Of a stretch of 64,000 bases of DNA, positions 1 to 11,395 are shown in pieces. Location of the stretch: assembly GCA_009733575.1 (NCBI GenBank), contig ML769610.1:52084-116083 (forward strand), written 5' to 3'. Numbering within the stretch: the first letter of the stretch is position 1; each line of letters begins with the position of its first letter. The stretch is from Gymnopus androsaceus JB14. Taxonomy: Eukaryota > Basidiomycota > Agaricomycetes > Agaricales > Omphalotaceae. The position numbers were made by a program, and so were the translations under genes. Below the pieces are notes generated by a model. The model did no database searches and was not told where the DNA came from. It was given only the letters and a program-made list of their open reading frames with translations.

Positions 1-2478
1 GGAACCGTGTCTTGCAATACATGTCTGTTCATTAACGGAAAGTTTGTCGAAGCCGTTGAAGGAGAAACTATTGAGTGAGTTGGTCATGGGTCCGTAATCG
101 TCAATCTTATTTTGTAGTTAATGCCTTCATGTTCAGTGTCATCAATCCCTGTACGTTCTGTTCTGGGACTTCAGTTTCATTTCTAATTTGTTATTATGCC
201 CTCAGCTACCGGAAAAATCCTCACAAAGGCCTCTGCTGCGAACTCGAAGGATGTCGATATTGCTGTGGAAGCAGCTAGAAAGGTTGGCGAATCATCCGTT
301 GTCCTTCGCATGTCATTCAGCCTATCTCAAAGTTCATCATGTTATATAATAGGCATACAAGACGAGCTGGGGCCTCAAAGTTCCCGGTGTTCAAAGGGGT
401 GAAATGTTGATGAAGCTTGCAAATCTCCTGGAGGCTAACATTGACGAGTTCGCTGCCTTGGAGTGCTTGAATGTTGGTATGTATTCCATAAGTTCTTCGC
501 TGTGAATAAAATTCCAATTGAACTGCGCGCACCTCACAGGGAAACCCTGGGTTGAATCAAGAGGAGACGTGGATTTCACCATTAAGATGTTCAAGTACTA
601 CGCCGGGTGGGCTGATAAGATTCATGGAAAGACCATCGAGGTATGTTAGTCCGTTAACGTAGTTTATCCGGATGTCGTTATTGTCTATGCCACTGTACTT
701 ACCGGCAATTCCCAGACTAATGAACAAAAGCTAGCCTATACTAGACACGAACCTTACGGCGTCGTCGTAAGTAGGCTAGTCTTCGAGTCTCTTATCTCAG
801 TCCACAACTCATCAATGCTTGTATTCAAAGGGTCAAATCATTGCCTGGAATTCTCCTTTAGGTGAGAACCGGAGAGACTTGGTTTTGGGCGTTATAATGA
901 ACCTTTCTTAGGCCCTGCTGTCTATGAAAATAGCGCCTGCTTTAGCAACCGGAAATGTAGTTGTATTGAAGGTCAGTGCCCGATATCTTTTTTTTTAAAT
1001 TACACAACCCCCGATGATACTTATTCCTCAATAGCCATCTGAAATCACTCCCTTGACCGCGCTGAAGCTAGCTGGCTTGATCAATGAAGCTGGTTTTCCA
1101 CCTGGTGTGGTGAATATCCTTCCTGGATATGGCAAGTCATCCCGCTGACTCGCCCGATACTACATATTCAATCTGAGGCTGACATTGTTTAAAATTCTAT
1201 TCAGGACATACCGCGGGAGCTGCAATTGCATCGCATCCTCATATTAGAAAAAATTGCGTTCACTGGAAGCACCATTACTGGTCGCAAGGTACGTGTCCAA
1301 TAGCTGTCGTAAGATACTTGATACATATTCAACTGGCTCAACCTCGACGTAGATCCAAGAAGCCTCTGCGAAATCTAATTTGAAAGTCGTCACGCTCGAA
1401 TTGGGCGGCAAGAGTCCTAACATTATATTCGACGATGCTAATATGGAGCAAGCGATAAAGTGGGCTGCTATTGGAATTTTGTCAGTCTACTTATTCATGA
1501 TCACGATTCTTACTAACCAGGTTGATATCAGCTCTAATTCTGGTTCGTAAGAATTATTCGGAGAGACAACGGAGAGATGCGTCTTCGATCCCTTGCTAAC
1601 TGACATATGTTGTACAAATCTTCAGGTCAAATCTGCGTTGCTGGATCACGTATATTTGTGCAAGAAGGAGTATATGATACTTTCATGCAGGGTTTCAGCC
1701 GCGCTGCAAAAGGAGTGAGTACGAAAACAGGAGATCCGTTTGCAACTGGCACGATGCATGGACCAGTGGTATCGCAGACTCAATTTGATGTAAGTACCGG
1801 CACGTTGTTTGCGTATTTCGATGCTCACTCATTCCTCGTTCAGCGCGTTATGAGTTACATCGATTCCGCCAAGGCAGACGGTGCTAACGCCTTCATTGGT
1901 GGTGAACGCCACTCACTCTCGGAGGGTTTCTTTATCGAGCCGACTATTTTTGCCGACTGCACTCCCGCGATGAAGATCGTTCAAGAAGAAGTTTTCGGGC
2001 CTGTGGCAGTCGTGATCAAGTTCAAGACTGAAGAAGGTCAGTGACATTTGCCATCAATGGCCCAAGATACGCGTTCTAACTTTTTCACAGAGGTCATCGA
2101 AATGGCTAATGATACCAAGTACGGGCTCGCTTGTGCTGTTTTCACGGAAAATGTCAGCAGGGCAATCAGAGTTTCAAACGCCCTTGAAGCTGGGACGGCA
2201 TGGGTAAGTCGTAGCTTCTGCTTCCAAAAGCTTAATACTGATCAGTGTATTCCGCTATGAAGGTGAACTGTTACATTATCGGCGAGCACAATGTTCCATT
2301 CGGTGGCTACAAGCAATCAGGTATCGGTCGTGAACTGGGTGCCCATGCCATTGATACGTGAGTGGGGTCAACTTAGAACGTCTACAAGTTATCGACTCTG
2401 ACTTTTTACCTTGCTTTTCCCCGACATAGATATACTCAAGTCAAAGCTGTTCACATCAACGTCGGCCTAAAGATTTGA
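1..2478 (+). pseudogene. Aldehyde dehydrogenase (NAD(P)+) copy, decayed; 5' end outside window
   Basis: The sequence opens inside exon 1 (GTVSCNTCLFINGKF). It matches the intact paralogue at 11396-13866 exon by exon: 1-74, 137-150, 206-282, 353-476, 540-640, 716-766, 831-861 and so on to 2430-2478, stop TGA. Much survives: ELGGKSPNI near 1400, the catalytic Cys motif QICVAGSR near 1630 and the EVFGPV block near 1990. Against function, exon 7 has one extra base before its donor (TTAG then GTGAG, where the paralogue has TTG then GTGAG). The run of six A at 1248-1253 adds one base and shifts the frame inside the FTGST motif. The donor near 1132 is GC instead of GT, and the Asn-motif PWNLP reads AWNSP. 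I read it as a recently silenced duplicate. A sequencing error in the A run cannot be excluded, but it would not explain the other changes. Confidence 0.75.
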
Positions 2479-3356
2479 AGCGTTGTATAGTTCGAAATCA
2501 AATTGTGTATTATCTGCAAAGATTCAATGCCCTTGCATGCAAGTATATTCATCTGGTCGTGATTCTCGTCGAGCGTGAGTCAAGTGCTTTTGTGTGCTTT
2601 CTGTGCTTCTTTGAAACTTGTTGAAATGTAACACAAGAATCCTTAATAGGGTGCCATGAATAATTTTTATTAGTAATATATGTGAATTAACATGGTTAAT
2701 AACATGTAATGTTCATGCAAGCCTTTCAGCAGATGGTACATCAAGAACCGAAATGCTAATCACGTTTCCTTTACGTTTCCTTTTCCTCTTACCGCTATCT
2801 CATCCACTTACTTCTCGAAGGAATTGAGGGGTCATTAAAGAATTTTGTTCATATTTTGAAAAGATGCGCGAATACTTGGTTTTCTACTTGCTCTTGACTG
2901 ATTTTGCTATCCATAGTATGATTTCTGTGACTTGAGAACGAGAAATCAAGTCGTAAATACTGGAAGGAAGGAAGGAAGGATTTATTACACGGCATGGTCC
3001 AAGTGCTGAACGCCGGATCGTCCGAAGATTATCCCAGTGCGGCACTAGCACTTTCGTCGACTATCAGTTATCCATGATCGTAGTGGGACCTCTAAATCAG
3101 AATAAAATGCATTAGTGAAACGAGGAGACAGCCCCATGTTGGTCTACTAATCGGACTCGGATTGCAATCATCAAGGACCCGGTAGCACAACAAGTACCAT
3201 CTTTGCTCTGCCAAGGCCAAGCCTACCGGAGCTAAGCACTGATTCATGAATGCTTACAAATTCAGAATCTACTCTGATACTCATCGCACTGTTTTCAGAC
3301 TCGACCATTGAGATTGGACCTTGACCTTTGCATTTCAGTACATATGTAGTTCGCTT
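2479..3356. other. Intergenic, with a short patchwork of repeat fragments
   Basis: No coding region is recognised. A GGAA tetranucleotide run lies at about 2962-2979. The stretch from there to 3095 contains two pieces that also occur in the 8400-10920 repeat: the GGAAGG...TTATTAC.CGGCA piece seen near 10910, and the TTATCCATGATCGTAGTGGG piece seen near 8640. Confidence 0.5.
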
Positions 3357-4964
3357 CTAATGTGAGATGGGTCCTGGTAATGTATCACTGTAACTAACAT
3401 AAAGACCACCATTTGCCGCTTCATGTAGATTCAGCATCAAGCGGGACATCAGGGTGACGGAAAGGCTAAGTTCAACTTTAAAAAATCGCTCGGTATCCGA
3501 GTTATAGTAAAAACATACCATCCAGCAAACGGTGCCAGTGTTCCTTTCAGGAAAGGCTGCATGATAATTGAAGGCTAAACAGGGAGACGAAAAGTATCAA
3601 ACTAGGACAGACAGCTTACACCAGGAATCTGGGCACATAGATTAGAATGTTTAAACGATGAAAGTGCACTCGGATGAGAAACTTACATAGAACGTGATAA
3701 TGTTCACGAGGTTTGCTAAAGCCATGATACTATAGCAAATTATAATGAGCTCGAGATTGGCTCCCTGCATGACTGCCTCACAAGAAATAGATGGATCCTA
3801 AGGCAGCAACACTCAACAGCAAGAACCATTGATTATTAAGGAGCTCACCATCTCTTACTACCACAGAAAAGAGTGAACCTCCCATCTTCCCTGTATTCAC
3901 CTCAGATTCTCGTCGCATTTGGTATGCTTTGCGCACAGTCATACTAAAAAGGAGCAAGTCGAACAGAAAAAGACCCTCCCAGCCTATGGCAGTCTCTAAA
4001 TAGACTCAAGCGTAAGTATTGCAGTTATGCATTGACCAGCCCAATTTGCCTGACACTTACTAGCTGCGCTGAAAGTCCAATTGATAGTGAATTTAGATGA
4101 ACAAGGTGATTCGACGGGACTCACTCCTGTGTATCTGGCGAGGTATGACAGCCTTGATTGGGATTAGTTGAGGGGTCTCGATTGACGAGGGAGACCTGTA
4201 GGTAATATAAGGAGAGAGAACCAAGATGAGCATAGAAAACTACTTACGCCGATACTAGCACCAGTTCCTAGGATTACGATGCTCATTAGAATGACCAGCA
4301 TACTTCGGCGGCACCCATAGAGCGCGTACACCCGTAGACTAAGCAAACCTGGCTGTTATTAGTTTGAGCACAGGGATAAAAGCTCCGAGACACACCGCTG
4401 ACAACGCCTTGTGTGAGTGATTGAAATACTTGATGATAGAGTTCCAAAGATTGGCAGCTGGGAGCCGCGATCACCTCAGTTATGAATACTTATTGGAAGG
4501 CCTAGGTCAACAAACCTCTCCATAAAGTGTTATTTATATGCACTATCTGAGAGATTAAGGAGAACTTACTGCGAGTGGGAGTGTTGGTATAAATAAAGAA
4601 ATGCCAGCAATAATGTTTCCAAAGAAAGCAAAATAACGGTTGAGAAAAAACAGATATCCGCTAGAATTCCGAGGACGCTTCCAGATGAGCCGAATCTCGG
4701 AGTCTTTGAGGGTGTTGTAAGGAGAATTAATGTCACAAGTCGAGAAAAATCAGTTACCCAGTGTCAGGCAGTGATCTGTAATAAAGAATGGCTGTTGAGG
4801 TTAGCAAAGGTAAAGTTGACATTGAGTATTGCAGCTCACTGGAAGAAAAAAGAAATAGTATGTCCTCCAGGAACCTGTAAAGAGCTCATGATTCATGAAT
4901 GATAGCCTGTAAGAGAGCGACAAGAGACTGACACAGATTCCACTTGAACGTTCCCGGCATTCAT
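3357..4964 (-). CDS. DUF6533 domain multi-pass membrane protein
   Basis: The reverse strand encodes, across several short exons, LTLDSEIRLIWKRP, then YLFFLNRYFAFFGNII (hallmark of the DUF6533 domain), then LLSLRVYALYGCRRSM followed by a hydrophobic helix, then AIGWEGLFLFDLLLFSMTVRKAYQ, then GSIYFFIMALANLVNIITFY, and finally SVTLMSRLMLNLHEAA with stop TAG at 3357-3359. This order of about seven hydrophobic segments is the usual one for this large family of Agaricomycete membrane proteins, whose function is unknown. The exons after the DUF6533 block can be joined by GT-AG introns without stops. The N-terminus is less sure: ATG at 4962-4964 gives MNAGNVQVES, and the first helix exon (LQYSMSTLPLLTSTAILYY) meets the DHCLTLD exon with an unresolved phase. 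No link to G-protein signalling is shown by the sequence. Confidence 0.75.
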
Positions 4965-5234
4965 ACTTGGAAAAACTTGAACAGATGATAGTGAAAATGG
5001 AGAGTGAGTCGTCGACGTGTTGAGAGTCTAACTTTCGGTTTTTTATACGTCCTACAAGACTTATTTTCTACACGGCCTGAGCAAGGCAATGATCACCATG
5101 CAACGATCTTCCTGAGTTCATCTCCCGTGTTCCAATCGTAAACTGTTAACTGCACAAATGAATGTGATGCTTGTTGTAATCAACTCTGAAAAGGACCCAC
5201 AGAAGCTACGATCATTACGATAATTGAGGTGTCC

Positions 5235-6432
5235 TTAGACCTTTTTCCCTATAGCCTCTTTCGAGGTTTTGATCAGCAATTCGTGGAACTCCTTCGGCCT
5301 CTGAAAGTGAATTCCATGACCTGTATCCTTCCACTGAATAAACTCTGCTTCTGGCATAGCAGCTTTCAGTCTCCGTGAGTGCTTAAGCCCGACAAGATGA
5401 TCATCATCTCCGCACACGATTACAACTTTGGGAACACTCCGAGAAATCAGGCCCAAGCGATCTGATGACATGTAATGAGTGAGCGCGGCACACATTTGGG
5501 AGATGGTTCCCATGAAATGCTGTTTCTGGGTGAGGAGCTCGCGACGAATTTCGTTCTGATGCACAGGAATGATGAGATAAGGTCGAAGAATGAAACGTGG
5601 ACGATACACACCTCGATTTGTATCTCGCGGTTTGTGCGAGAATCTCGCTCATCCTTTTGATCTAGCCAGCGCAAAGGGAACAGCATTTCCATCACAATGG
5701 GAACCTTTTTCTCGACACCGTTAGCTAGGAAAATACTGGATGGAAATGTAAGCGTGGATCTGCATATCCTCAGCTGCATGACACACACCGTATGAGGAAC
5801 TTAAGGCCTTGTAACTATTGTAAAGTTGTTAGCACAATCAGGACGTCCATAAAGTGTACATGAGCTTACCGGAGGAAGATTATTCCAAACGTGTTTTCCA
5901 CCAGGAGTAGTGACAGCCAAAATGAGAGAAGAAATTCGCGTCGGTATGCGGAACGCAATTTCTACATTTGATTCAATGAACAGACTCATTCTCTAGCAGC
6001 AAAACATACCTTGACAGATCATCCCTCCGAAACTCGTTCCTACTAAATGAATATTATTGCTTATTTTGAGAAAGTCGAGCAAAGTAACAACATCTTCCGC
6101 CATCGCTGACGTCCTGGATGTCCATTAGAATCAGTTGAGAGGAAATCGATGAGAGCTCACGTGTATCGGCCTGTCGGATAGCCAGAGTAGCCAACTCCTC
6201 GACTGTCGAATACAATGACAGTGTATTCATCCTGTCGGGCAAGGAGAGCCTCCACTTGGAAGTTCCAAGCAAACGAGCTCGTGTTCAGACCATTCACGAA
6301 GACAACAGGTATAGAGCCAGTGCCATGCTGCTCGTAGTATAGCCTATGAGTCTCACCGTTCACGGTTACAGGACAAAAACCCTTGCGGGTGCATGTGGAT
6401 GCGTCAAAGAGGGTTGGCAAGTCTTCGACCAT
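5235..6432 (-). CDS. Alpha/beta hydrolase fold protein
   Basis: The exons read MVEDLPTLFDAS, HRLYYEQHGTGSIPVVFVNG (first strand and oxyanion region), VIVFDSRGVGYSGYPTGRYT, then DVVTLLDFLKISNNIHLVGTSFGGM with the nucleophile elbow G-T-S-F-G. Next come EIAFRIPTRISSLILAVTTPGGKHVWNNLPP, PIVMEMLFPLRWLDQKDERD, and the last exon with the acid Asp in VIVCGDDDHLV and the base His in DTGHGIHF. The catalytic Ser-Asp-His triad is therefore complete and all junctions are GT-AG. The start at 6432 is the first ATG in frame; an in-frame TGA lies just upstream. Esterase, lipase or epoxide hydrolase activity cannot be told apart by eye. There is no signal peptide, so it is probably intracellular. Confidence 0.85.
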
Positions 6433-8399
6433 GAAAGAGTGAGGATGGTAAGAATTAATATATTGAGGAGCGGCGTTGAGTTTGAGCGGCCTGAGATGTT
6501 CGAATACCAAGGGCGAAAATCGTCAGTAGCTGCCATGCATTGAGGATTCTTTACTCACCTAGTACTGTGCACACGCAAAGGCTTCCACTTTAGCTTCTAT
6601 TGGGACAATGTCTTTGGCTGGCTGGTGTATAGTTGTGTGAACAATGCCTAATCATTGAAGTTAATCATTACGCTTAAGCGCTTATTGTTAAACGCTACGC
6701 TTTCATCGTCCATCTTCCTGTCATTTTCTCATCTTCATTAATCCAACCCAATTAGAATGAGAAATCTTGTATCTTTTTTATCTTATGAAATCCGTCTATC
6801 TATAGGAGCGGTTGGACCCAAAGATAAATTTCCTCGACCTGACAATTTATCCCACTCTAAAGGTAAACAGCTACCAGCGTCTTATTGAAGGAGCGCCGTG
6901 CAATTCCATGTCGAAGGTATTTAGATGATGCTGTTGCAGTTTGCTCAGAAAGATATGGTTGTACTGAATCCTGAGGCGAGCCTACAGACGGTTGCAGATT
7001 CGAGGTTCACTCGTATACCATTGGTATGAAGGACGAATGGGCGCATGAGCAGGAGTCGATCCTTTTACGTGCTAACACGGAGATACCAGAAATATTTTCT
7101 TTCTCAACGTCTCCGGTCAACACGAAAGTTGTCGGGATAAAAGACAGCGTGAAGGTAGCTTGCGTAGGATTCGATATTTTATTTGATTGAAATACATAGC
7201 TCGAGGGGTGAGGTCAGTACTGGGAGGATACGGGCTCATCTGTTGATTAGAATTGCTACTTTACCCCCTTCCACTAGCACGTCATGAATTCTTTCGTATT
7301 TGTAACTTGTATTGGATTCGGATGCACCGAACGGGAATCAGACTATTCGTGGCCTCCACTCTGTATCCCTCAATCATGGTATCAGATTTGGATCCATTCC
7401 ACAATGATGTCATGCTAGCATTCTTGTTATTCTGTTCCTCCTACCTCCCCCGATAACGGTCTGCGGAGAACAAGTCTGCTTGGGACAGGTTTATTAAAGA
7501 GATCCAAGAGAGAAGGTCGACCACGTCTGCGGTGTTCGACTTCCAAGAGGACTCTCGAAGTGGTGCGCGCACCACTGTTCGTTTAACCAATTCGGGCCGA
7601 TGGCGAGGCACTTCTAATTTTTTTTCAGACTAGTCCAAGCTCAGACGGGCGTATTTCGTATCTTTTTGTATCTTTTGTTGAGTATGAATTGGTCTCCTTG
7701 GTCAAATCCTTGTCCCAGCGTACTGCTGACCCAAATACTACGGTCTGTTGGAATTCTGTCTCCTAAAGTACTTTTTGACCTCAACAAAAATTATAGACAC
7801 CGTCCGGAGACTTCTCGACAAGAGGAACTTTCTCAAGCTGATGTAGGAGTGGTGAGTCTAAGTTTACATCGTATTCCGACTCGTCCTTATTTCTCCGTCA
7901 AGAGGATCCCTACGGGTAAAAAGGAGGTGCCAAAGTCAGAACACCACCATTCTGGTGTTTCCGAGCGCTGCACAAGGTCTTTCATCCTCAATATACAGAG
8001 GGTCACCACTCGAACGATCATTCAAACGTCTTTCCAGCGTCGGAGGAGTCTGGTGTACTAGCTCCACCATCCATGACTATCAATATCCAACGCCATTGAC
8101 ACCAAGAAATCACCGTAGCTAACATTGTAGCTATAATAAATATGTTGACCTTTGGATTTACGTATAACCTTTGTGACTATCATTATCATACCTGGTGAAA
8201 GAAGCGGTCCCCAAGTTTGATCTTTGCACTTCGCCCCGGTTTGTAGAAGCCATCGCTGAGATACTGCTACTTCTTGCTCAACAGGAACTCACTGAAAAGC
8301 GAATACCCCCCTTCAACTTCACAATATCGGGGTTTCAAAATGTCAGGTTTGCAGTTCACCCCTCATGCGGTCAAAATATTTTCCGAGATGCGTTTGTAA
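6433..8399. other. Long stretch without a recognised gene
   Basis: Open frames at 7666-8061 (+, 131 codons) and 8195-8419 (+, 74 codons) carry no motif I know and no convincing splice partners. They may be relics of a lost gene or chance. Only the promoter side of the hydrolase (6440-6700) has an obvious role. Confidence 0.4.
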
Positions 8400-9590
8400 C
8401 AGCATATTCACTGCCCTAGAATCTAAACGATGAAAAAGCGTATTCTAGGATGGTAGAAAAAGATGACATCGACTTTACGGCAGGTCAAAGCGATCCATAC
8501 GAATCGTCCGTGGCGCTGTTTTCCACTCTTTCGATTAAAACTCTAGTGTGTTATGGAAAATAAGAGGACGCGTAGATGCGTGAAATTTAGCTGTGTTCGC
8601 GAACACTGAAGTTGGACGCGCTAGAACAGATCTAAATCATTTATCCATGATCGTAGTGGGACCTCCGAGGAAAAACGCTCTATTGGAAACAGAAGGAAGC
8701 TTGTAAGCAGTAAAAGGAGCTCCTCGATCATAAGTAGCTAGGAAAGGGGTCGACGATTCGCGAGCGAGCGCCTGTAGCCCACGTACAATTAAAACGGACT
8801 CGGCTGGCACATTTTCAATACTACTATCTAATAAGCTGATAAGCTATCTGTATGTTAGCAAGGGCTTCCAGGAGGATCATGTCTTTGATTGGACTCATTG
8901 ACTGACTCTAGCTGGTCGCCTGCATGTGGTCGGCACCTCATTTATGAGAATGCGCGAAGGCTCGGGGTCACCCAATAGGATGCCCTAGCGCTAGCTGGCT
9001 TTGTCAACCCGCCAAGTGGAGACGTTAGATATATACGAGCGAAGCCGGACGTGGACGGTTGGGGTGAGGTGTCGGGGGGCGCCTCATCTTGATCGTACAC
9101 GGACGAGGCGGGCACAACTAACGCTACAGTTTTTTTTTGCGACTTTAGTGATGGAAATTGTGGAGAAGTATGTAGCTTACCTTCCGAGGATGCACCACAA
9201 ACTCGAGTTTTATTCGCAAAAAAGGCAAGTAATTTTGTGAGTCAGCCGCGCTGGTAGTGCGTTGTTGTGCGTCGTGAACGACTTACCAAGATCGCCGACC
9301 GCTGACCGACCGACAGTCACTCTATACGAAGATTCTAGGTTCTGTTGTGGGTACAGTATGGATTCCGCAAGACGCTGACTATGAAGGACTTGATGTATCG
9401 AATCATCGCTCCTTCGCAAATCAATTCTCGCTCGGATGGACGGTGGACAGATGCGTTAGAAACGATGCACGTGAGTCACTAAGACGCATTAGTATAAATC
9501 GCGATGATGACTTTCTCTTTGACTTGAACACTCGAGTTTTACAATTCACGTACCTGTTATCGTCTTATCCGTTACTCCGAATCATTCATC

Positions 9591-9868
9591 ATGTGTATGA
9601 AGGCAACCAGGCAACCTGTGGTTCTTGTAGTAGGTTCCCTTCTTTGCGCTCGTTATCCTGCTGCCTTGATCTCCACATTTTAATCGTCTCCGTACAAAGC
9701 TAACATTTATCCTTTGCAGAAAAGACTTCGTGGATCGGTTGCGGCATGCACATCCCCTCTGTCATGGACAAGGTCGCCGATGACCAGCGCTGCGAATGCG
9801 AGCCTCAGGTCGAGCTCGATGGCAAGAAGTACCCTCCCAAAGCCAAGCCTGAGGCCAGTTCAGATTGA
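9591..9868 (+). pseudogene. Small Cys-rich protein gene, broken by an 8-base tandem duplication
   Basis: Exon 1 is 9591-9629 and exon 2 9720-9868, with the same intron position as the intact copy at 34688-34957. In exon 1 the octamer AGGCAACC occurs twice in a row, where the partner has it once. Total coding length is 188 bases and not 180, so the frame is lost before the first CxxC pair. Exon 2 still encodes KTSWIGCGMHIPSVMDKV and the CEC motif in its own frame. The rest of the gene is almost unchanged, which points to recent loss. Confidence 0.8.
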
Positions 9869-10407
9869 TTCATGGATGGCTGGAGGTTGCGATGAGAGAT
9901 TTGAACGTTTGATGCTTGGATTTTGTTGTGGAAATGCAATATTATGGGAGCTGGAGTTGCGCAGTCACTATCTGGACGAATTGAAGAAACTGTTTAACAA
10001 TGTATGCAATGAAAGAATTGAATTTACGCACCAAATTTATCTCTACAAGTACCAGTTTGCAACGAATGAGCTTGTGCTAGTGCACATGAGACAATGAAAT
10101 GTTCTTGAGGATAGCGCTTGATTATTGATCTGTGGGTTCATCCAACGTAGAGTGAGGAAGGATACGTCGTTTTCATTCTGCAGCAAGAGCAAGAGTGTAT
10201 TAACTAGGCGCTCCAACTCTGACTCTGAGCGCTAAAACGACCTTGCTCTCGACGCTCATGTGGGTCCTAGTATTGCTAGGCGGAACAATCACACCCCAAT
10301 TCCAAGAATTTTGGATCCAGATGCCTCAATCAAGTCAGAGTTGAACCGCTCTTGCACTGTGCCGCCACTGTTTGGAAGGGCAAGCATAGCTAGACACGCA
10401 TTTTTAG

Positions 10408-10644
10408 CTACAGAATCGTCACCAACGCCACCACCCTCCAGACATGACGAATAGCGTTAGCGGTAGCGGAAGCCTCAGACAAAACAGATATCCAACCAAA
10501 GAGCTCTAATGGACCACGAACGAGAGACTGATTCTCGTCTGAGACTGCGTTTGGGAATAAATGATTTAGTACATGACGGACAGCGTGTGTATTCTCCTTC
10601 TGGCGTATGAACTGCTCATCATCCGCTCCTTTAGGAGATCTCAT
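10408..10644 (-). other. Open gene fragment shared by both repeat arms
   Basis: This 78-codon frame reads MRSPKGADDEQFIRQKEN and continues with LFPNAVSDENQ and ISVLSEASATANAI. The right arm carries the same blocks (LFPNAVSDE, ISVLSEAS) at about 33960-34150 on the plus strand, interrupted by stops. Conservation of protein blocks in both arms suggests an old exon. I do not recognise the family. Here the open copy is in the left arm, the reverse of the Cys-rich gene. Confidence 0.3.
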
Positions 10645-10920
10645 TCTAAATTACACCTATCGCCGCTTCACCATCATCATAATGGTCGCATTCAATTTTA
10701 CTGCTGTTATTGCTAGTTTCTTTGTTTTGCTGGAACGGAACTAGAGCCTGAATTTGCTGCGCTCCCTCTTAGTGCCATGTTATGAACCTGTTACGCTATC
10801 TTTCATCTCGAATCATTATTCAAACCCTGCGGTACTTTGACTCAGGTCGAACGGCTTCCGGCCCAAGTCCAACAGATAGCTAATTTTATTTGCAGAGCGA
10901 TCAGCGGAGGGAAGGAAGTT

Positions 10921-11395
10921 CTATTACCCGGCACAGTGCTTGAACTCAGCTTCGAACATTCAAAACGATCTGAGGCGTACAGTTTGCTGGGTTTATGGGA
11001 GAGGTAGATGCGTCAAAACCGTGCTCGAGATGTTGGACGTGTCGGGACGTCAGATGCGTACCGCAAATCCGCTGTTCCACGTTGTCCTTGTACAGTGTTT
11101 GCTCCAGGCCCCTGCTGTGGATGACACCGCTTTACAATTTCCCCGGATTGAAAAGGAGAGTCAAAGCGTTGTATCGCTGACGCGGCGTGGCGATTATTCG
11201 AAAATCACATTGGCATCATGATCTAGAGCGATATCCTGTCCACTAAGGATTTATATGCGGCATTTCAACAAGATTCAAAGAAATACAAAAGGCGTACAAA
11301 AGCACTCGACTCAAACTACGGTCAGATTAAATATACAACTACTTGAGATGCCAAGGGGGGCAATCCTTTGTAGATAATACATTCGAACCTATGCT
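10921..11395. other. Intergenic between repeat arm and ALDH 3' end
   Basis: Contains the 3' flank of the aldehyde dehydrogenase. The open frame at 10940-11221 has no recognisable motif and no splice context, and is not called. Confidence 0.4.

Larger units (their letters stand above)
8400..10920 (+). repeat. Left arm of a ~2.4-kb diverged inverted repeat (partner 33790-36200)
   Basis: Reading this arm forward and the partner in reverse complement gives near-continuous similarity. It runs from the sequence before GATGAAAAAGC (near 8430), through the promoter of the small Cys-rich gene, the gene itself (9591-9868), the 3' flank, a second gene fragment on the other strand (10408-10644), to the block CTAATTTTATTTGCAG near 10890. 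The arms differ by many substitutions and indels, including an insertion near 10650-10790 present only here. The age therefore looks older than a recent assembly duplication. No terminal repeats or transposase were seen, so this is called a segmental duplication and not a transposon. Confidence 0.8.

Noticed and set aside
3357..4964. Reading the seven-helix gene as a Ste3-type pheromone receptor, given the pheromone in the window
   Set aside because: The EIRLIWKR and FFLNRYFAFFGN blocks are DUF6533 signatures, and Ste3 motifs are absent.
7666..8061. 131-codon open frame on the plus strand
   Set aside because: No motif, no splice partners and no counterpart in the repeat arms. Open by chance cannot be excluded.
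8400..10920. Calling the 2.4-kb repeat a transposon
   Set aside because: No terminal repeats, target duplication or transposase were visible; it carries ordinary gene pieces.
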